A program made the translations under genes and the position numbers. 64,000 nt of DNA from JAPUME01 sp027294185 (GTDB lineage: Bacteria > Acidobacteriota > Terriglobia > UBA7540 > JAPUME01), in assembly GCA_963555835.3 (NCBI GenBank), contig CAUVWZ020000002.1, forward strand, positions 682,001-746,000, in the 5' to 3' direction. The notes under the pieces were generated by a model. The model saw nothing but the letters and a program-made list of their open reading frames with translations. It was not told where the DNA came from and did not search any database. Below, one piece after another: positions 60,661-64,000 of the stretch. Each line of letters begins with the position of its first letter. The stretch's first letter is position 1.

Positions 60661-60931
60661 GCCAACCCTTGCTTCCGATCTTCAACCATTCGGGAATCGC
60701 AAAACCATGTGGTGTCGCTTCACTCACCCGGCGCGAATCCAGGGGCTCAAACGCCCGCGATCGGCAAGTTTCTGAGGCTATACCACTCGGGACCAAGGGT
60801 CAAGAAAAGAGGTGGCCACGGAGGACAGATCCTGCGGGCGGATGAAAAAGTATCCTGATCCTTACCGGGCATGCGGAAATCACACGGGAAATGGTAACAT
60901 GGCGCCAGGGAAGAAGGGATGTGTGATCGGG

Positions 60932-61729
60932 ATGGATAGAATAGGGATGAATCGCAAGCGAGCTGCCATCATGGCGCGAACCCGGGCGAGGCTTCTGCTT
61001 CGGGCCGCAGTTCTCGTATTGGTTCTTCCCGCCTTTTCAAATTATGCATTCTCAAAGAAGGATCAGGTGGAACCGGAAATCCTGATCCGCTCAGCGATCG
61101 TGGACTGCGAGGTGTCTCTGAACGGCACCCACATGGGCCAAACCGGCCCGCAGGGCATTCTGATTCTTACCGGCGTCGAGGCGGGCGAACATTATATCCA
61201 GTTCCAGTGTCCCGAACACGAAGGCCTTTCGCGGCTCATCGTGGTGAAGGCGGTTGAGAGCCAATCGTTCACCTTGCAGCCCCCGGAAATCGGCGAGCGG
61301 GAATCGACCTCCGTCGAGGCGGTTACCGCGGCAGCCAAGGCCATGCGGGAGAGGCGAGTTCACCTGCGAAGGGCATATCGGCTGCAGCGCGAAAGCAAGT
61401 GGCCCGCGGCGGTCAAGGAACTTCGGCAGGCGGCGGCGCTCGACCCCACCAACGCCGACATTCACCGGGACCTTGGCGTCGCCTTCCTGTTGATGAAGGA
61501 GTGGAAACGAGCCGTCGTCGAGCTGCGCGAGGCGATTCGCCTGGACCCCGAATCCGCCGAGGCGCACAATCATCACGGTTACGCCCTCGAAAAAATCGAC
61601 GAAATGGAAGCGGCTCTGAATGCCTACCGCGCAGCCGTACAACTCGATCCCACCGACCCGAGCTACCGCCAGCGTTATGCGAACATGGTGGGGAAAATCT
61701 ACGCGCGCGATTCCAACTACAAGAAGTGA
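60932..61729 (+). CDS. Exported TPR protein with N-terminal PEGA-like beta domain
   Basis: About 265 residues. After a basic start, residues 18-36 (LLLRAAVLVLVLPAFSNYAF) form a signal peptide. A short beta domain follows (LIRSAIVDCEVSLNGTHMGQTG, GVEAGEHYIQFQ), resembling PEGA. Then come about three TPR units, including AVKELRQAAALDPTNADIHRDLG, AVVELREAIRLDPESAEAHNHHG and ALNAYRAAVQLDPTDPSYRQRYA. ATG 60932, GTG 60923 and ATG 60971 are all possible starts. TPRs imply protein contacts in the periplasm, with no indication of partners. Confidence 0.8.
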   Translation: MDRIGMNRKRAAIMARTRARLLLRAAVLVLVLPAFSNYAFSKKDQVEPEILIRSAIVDCEVSLNGTHMGQTGPQGILILTGVEAGEHYIQFQCPEHEGLSRLIVVKAVESQSFTLQPPEIGERESTSVEAVTAAAKAMRERRVHLRRAYRLQRESKWPAAVKELRQAAALDPTNADIHRDLGVAFLLMKEWKRAVVELREAIRLDPESAEAHNHHGYALEKIDEMEAALNAYRAAVQLDPTDPSYRQRYANMVGKIYARDSNYKK

Positions 61730-61793
61730 TTCTTCGACCTCTGTGGGGTTTGGGGATTCGTCTGTCCCTACGGTGCGGGAAGAGAAAGATTGA

Positions 61794-62855
61794 CTACTGC
61801 GCCACGGCCGTCCTTGTCCTTTCCCCGGCCAGAATTCCTTCCATCACCTGCAGGGCGCGTTGGCAGCCCGCGCGGTCAACGTCGCGGTGAGTGACCATAC
61901 GCATCGAGGCGGGAGAGATACCGTTTGCGAGAATCTCTTTTTCCTTCAGCCGACGGGCGATTTCAAAGGACTCGATTCCGGTCTCCTGAACGTCGAAAAT
62001 CACGATGTTCGTCCTGACCTTTGCCGGGTCGAGTCGAATGCCGGGGATCTCCGCCAGACCGCGGGCAAGGACCTGGGCGTTTTCGTGGTCCTCGGGGAGC
62101 CTTGCGGGCGACTCCTCCAGAGCGATGAGGCCGGCCGCGGCCAGGATACCCACCTGTCTCATGCCGCCGCCGAGCATCTTGCGTACGCGGCGCGCACTTT
62201 CGATGAACTCCTTGCTTCCCACCAGCACGGAACCGACCGGCGCCCCGAGTCCTTTCGAGAGGCAAAATGTGACGGAATCGAACTTCCGCGTAAGGTCACC
62301 GACGGTGCAACCGAGCGCCGTCGCCGCGTTGAAGATGCGCGCCCCGTCCAGATGGACGGGCACCCCGCGCGCATGCGCCTCGTCACACACCCTCTCCGCC
62401 AACTCCACGGGCGTCACGGCTCCGCCCGCGATGTTGCAGGTGTTCTCAAGAGAGATCAGACCCGTTCCGGCGCGCTCCGCGGTCATGGCACGAAGTGCGG
62501 GAGCGATGTCATCCCAACCCAGGATGCCGTCTTCTCCCCGAACCGTTCGCGCCAGGCAACCGGAGACGGCCGCCATGGTCGCCATCTCGTAGTTGTAAAT
62601 ATGGCTGCGCTCCTCACAGATCACTTCCTGCCCATGATGGGTGTGAACCTTGATGGCAGCATGATTTCCCATGGACCCCGAGGGAACAAAGAGGCCCGCC
62701 TCACGGTCGAAAATTTCCGCCGCACGGGCCTGCAGGCGATTCACGGTCGGGTCTTCGCGATAGACGTCGTCGCCGACCTCGGCCTCCGCCATGGCGCGCC
62801 GCATCGAGGGCGTGGGGCGGGTTACGGTGTCGCTTCGTAGGTCCACAAGGCTCAT
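61794..62855 (-). CDS. ltaE: Low-specificity L-threonine aldolase
   Basis: A 353-residue PLP enzyme of the aminotransferase class V-like fold, cleaving threonine or allo-threonine to glycine and acetaldehyde. The start MSLVDLRSDTVTRPT is diagnostic. Other blocks are VGDDVYREDPTVNRLQARAAE, PSGSMGNHAAI, CEERSHIYNYE and HLDGARIFNA. The PLP lysine is in FCLSKGLGAPVGSVLVG. The gene order with hemW gives no functional hint. Confidence 0.95.
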   Translation of the reverse strand: MSLVDLRSDTVTRPTPSMRRAMAEAEVGDDVYREDPTVNRLQARAAEIFDREAGLFVPSGSMGNHAAIKVHTHHGQEVICEERSHIYNYEMATMAAVSGCLARTVRGEDGILGWDDIAPALRAMTAERAGTGLISLENTCNIAGGAVTPVELAERVCDEAHARGVPVHLDGARIFNAATALGCTVGDLTRKFDSVTFCLSKGLGAPVGSVLVGSKEFIESARRVRKMLGGGMRQVGILAAAGLIALEESPARLPEDHENAQVLARGLAEIPGIRLDPAKVRTNIVIFDVQETGIESFEIARRLKEKEILANGISPASMRMVTHRDVDRAGCQRALQVMEGILAGERTRTAVAQ

Positions 62856-62895
62856 CGGAACTCCCTCTAACCCAATCTAAAATTGAACAGCGGCA

Positions 62896-64000
62896 TCAGC
62901 CGCCAACCTGGTTCGCGGGGGATGCCACGAATTCCTGGAAGATTTCATTGGATACCAGCAAGGCTTGCTCTGTCAACCGCAAGCGGTCGCCTTCCCTCTC
63001 CACCATGCCGCAGGCCTGGAGTCTCCCAATGGCGTCGCGAAAATGGCGGGCGGGGTCCACGCCGAGCTGCTGCTGAATGGCCCGCAAGGATACGCCCTCG
63101 CGCTGCCGCAAACCGAGGAACAGGCTCTCCTCGACGGCCTCTTCAGCGTCGAGCTCGTGGAATTCCACTCGCGAGAACTCAGCGCGATTCGCTTTTTCGA
63201 CATATTCTTTCGGCACGCTTTCGTTCGCCCACCGCGCTACGCCGTCAAAAGAGTGCGCGCCGGACCCGAACCCCAGATAAGGTTCCCGGCGCCAATACTT
63301 GATGTTGTGACGAGAACGAAATCCCGGCAGCGCGAAATTTGAAATCTCATAGTGCTCGAAGCCGGCTTCGAGCAGCCGCTTTTGCCCCCTCCAGTAGGCG
63401 TCAACGAAAAACTCCTCTTCCGGAATCGACCCGGCATGGTAACGGTCGCCCTCAAACAGGGACTCGCGGCCCAGGCGGCTCTTCATGTCAATCTCAAAGA
63501 GGTAGAGCGAAACGTGCTCGGGGCGAAGATCTCCCAACCGGTCCAGGTTTCGGCTCCACGATTCAAGGGTTTGGTGAGGAAGTCCGATGATCAAGTCCAG
63601 ATTGAAATTATGAATGCCCGCGCTCCGGGCACGCTCGACGGTCCTCGCGGTTTCGTCGGCATCGTGAAGCCGTCCCACCGCACGCAACTCGGCCTCCTCG
63701 AACGTCTGGGCCCCGATACTGAGTCGATTCACCCCCAATTCCGCATAGCGGCGCAGATCTTCCGCAGACGCAGACCCCGGAGTCATCTCCATCGTGATTT
63801 CCAGATCGTTCGCCAGGGGGAAACATCGCCGGAGGGTATCGAGAATACGACCGATGCGCTCGGGTCCCAGAAGCGTGGGAGTCCCGCCACCCATATAAAC
63901 GGTGTCTACCGGGAAGTCGAGCACCGACGGGTCGGGCCCGGCCTCTCGACCCGGCGCGGACCGTGCCTCGATTTCGCGGCAAAGAGCATCCGTGTAGGGT
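62896..64000 (-). CDS. hemW: HemW-like radical SAM protein (coproporphyrinogen III oxidase family), 5' end outside window
   Basis: The frame is open to the window edge, so about 30-40 N-terminal residues, including the CxxxCxxC radical SAM motif, are missing. Visible are VYMGGGTPTLLGPERI, ITMEMTPGSA, GVNRLSIGAQTFEE and LDLIIGLPHQTLESW, with the C-terminal HemN domain (YEISNFALPGFRSRHNIKYWRREPYLGFGSGAHSFDG). HemW proteins insert haem into respiratory enzymes rather than oxidise coproporphyrinogen; the RHNIKYW block fits. Which of the two activities applies is uncertain. Confidence 0.9.
   Translation of the reverse strand, partial: PYTDALCREIEARSAPGREAGPDPSVLDFPVDTVYMGGGTPTLLGPERIGRILDTLRRCFPLANDLEITMEMTPGSASAEDLRRYAELGVNRLSIGAQTFEEAELRAVGRLHDADETARTVERARSAGIHNFNLDLIIGLPHQTLESWSRNLDRLGDLRPEHVSLYLFEIDMKSRLGRESLFEGDRYHAGSIPEEEFFVDAYWRGQKRLLEAGFEHYEISNFALPGFRSRHNIKYWRREPYLGFGSGAHSFDGVARWANESVPKEYVEKANRAEFSRVEFHELDAEEAVEESLFLGLRQREGVSLRAIQQQLGVDPARHFRDAIGRLQACGMVEREGDRLRLTEQALLVSNEIFQEFVASPANQVGG

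Overview
The window (about 58-60% GC by eye, densely coded, TTG and GTG starts frequent) comes from a Gram-negative bacterium: it has lpxD, TonB-dependent uptake, mpl and ldcA. The duplicated complex I loci, a carboxypeptidase-regulatory-domain TonB receptor, a split ATP synthase locus and M61 and DUF3179 proteins most suggest Acidobacteriota. That placement is inference. No rRNA, tRNA or CRISPR array was seen.

The most notable observation is two genes interrupted by in-frame TGA exactly where the family has a conserved cysteine. At 922-1470 a secreted heavy-metal-associated (HMA) domain protein has both cysteines of its metal-binding GMTCxxC motif encoded by TGA (UxxU). At 49321-50301 (minus) a DUF3179 protein has the first cysteine of its CPLC motif encoded by TGA (UxxC). 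TGA is an ordinary stop elsewhere in the window, neither site is a Trp position, and each TGA is followed by a hairpin at a distance suited to a bacterial SECIS. The simplest reading is two selenoproteins, one with two selenocysteines. A glycosyltransferase at 37616-38323 resembles the family named rSAM/selenodomain-associated transferase 2.

Layout. 1-5141: NHL-repeat lipoprotein, HMA selenoprotein, MsrP-type molybdoenzyme, a small His/Cys exported protein and a ZnuD-like TonB receptor, together a possible metal-handling group. 5247-7585 (minus): an orphan nuoA, a LytS-like sensor kinase, thiS and a small unknown. 7744-20970 (plus): complex I locus 1, nuoA-C-D-E-F-G-H-J-K-L-M-N. 20989-21996: zinc alcohol dehydrogenase. 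22158-33096 (minus): complex I locus 2, nuoC-D-H-J-K-L-M-N, running directly into atpZ-atpI-atpB-atpE (the F0 part without b, delta or F1). Neither complex I locus has nuoB or nuoI. 33276-34597: a BglII-like restriction endonuclease with an MT-A70 methyltransferase, divergent from locus 2.

34684-37516: two divergent dicarboxylate/amino acid:cation symporters, the first with a probable frameshift. 37616-45264 (minus): xerD-cca-dnaE-accA-glycosyltransferase. 45265-47453: a promoter-bearing spacer, a conserved unknown and lpxD. 47499-49320: decayed hicBA and ATPase remnants, a VOC protein and a repeat-rich non-coding stretch. 49321-55556 (minus): DUF3179 selenoprotein, plsC, M61 peptidase, mpl and ldcA. 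55656-64000: a PHP phosphoesterase, a dapF homologue lacking both catalytic cysteines, mtnP, an MBL hydrolase, a methylmalonyl-CoA module (epimerase and MeaB), a TPR protein, threonine aldolase and a partial hemW.
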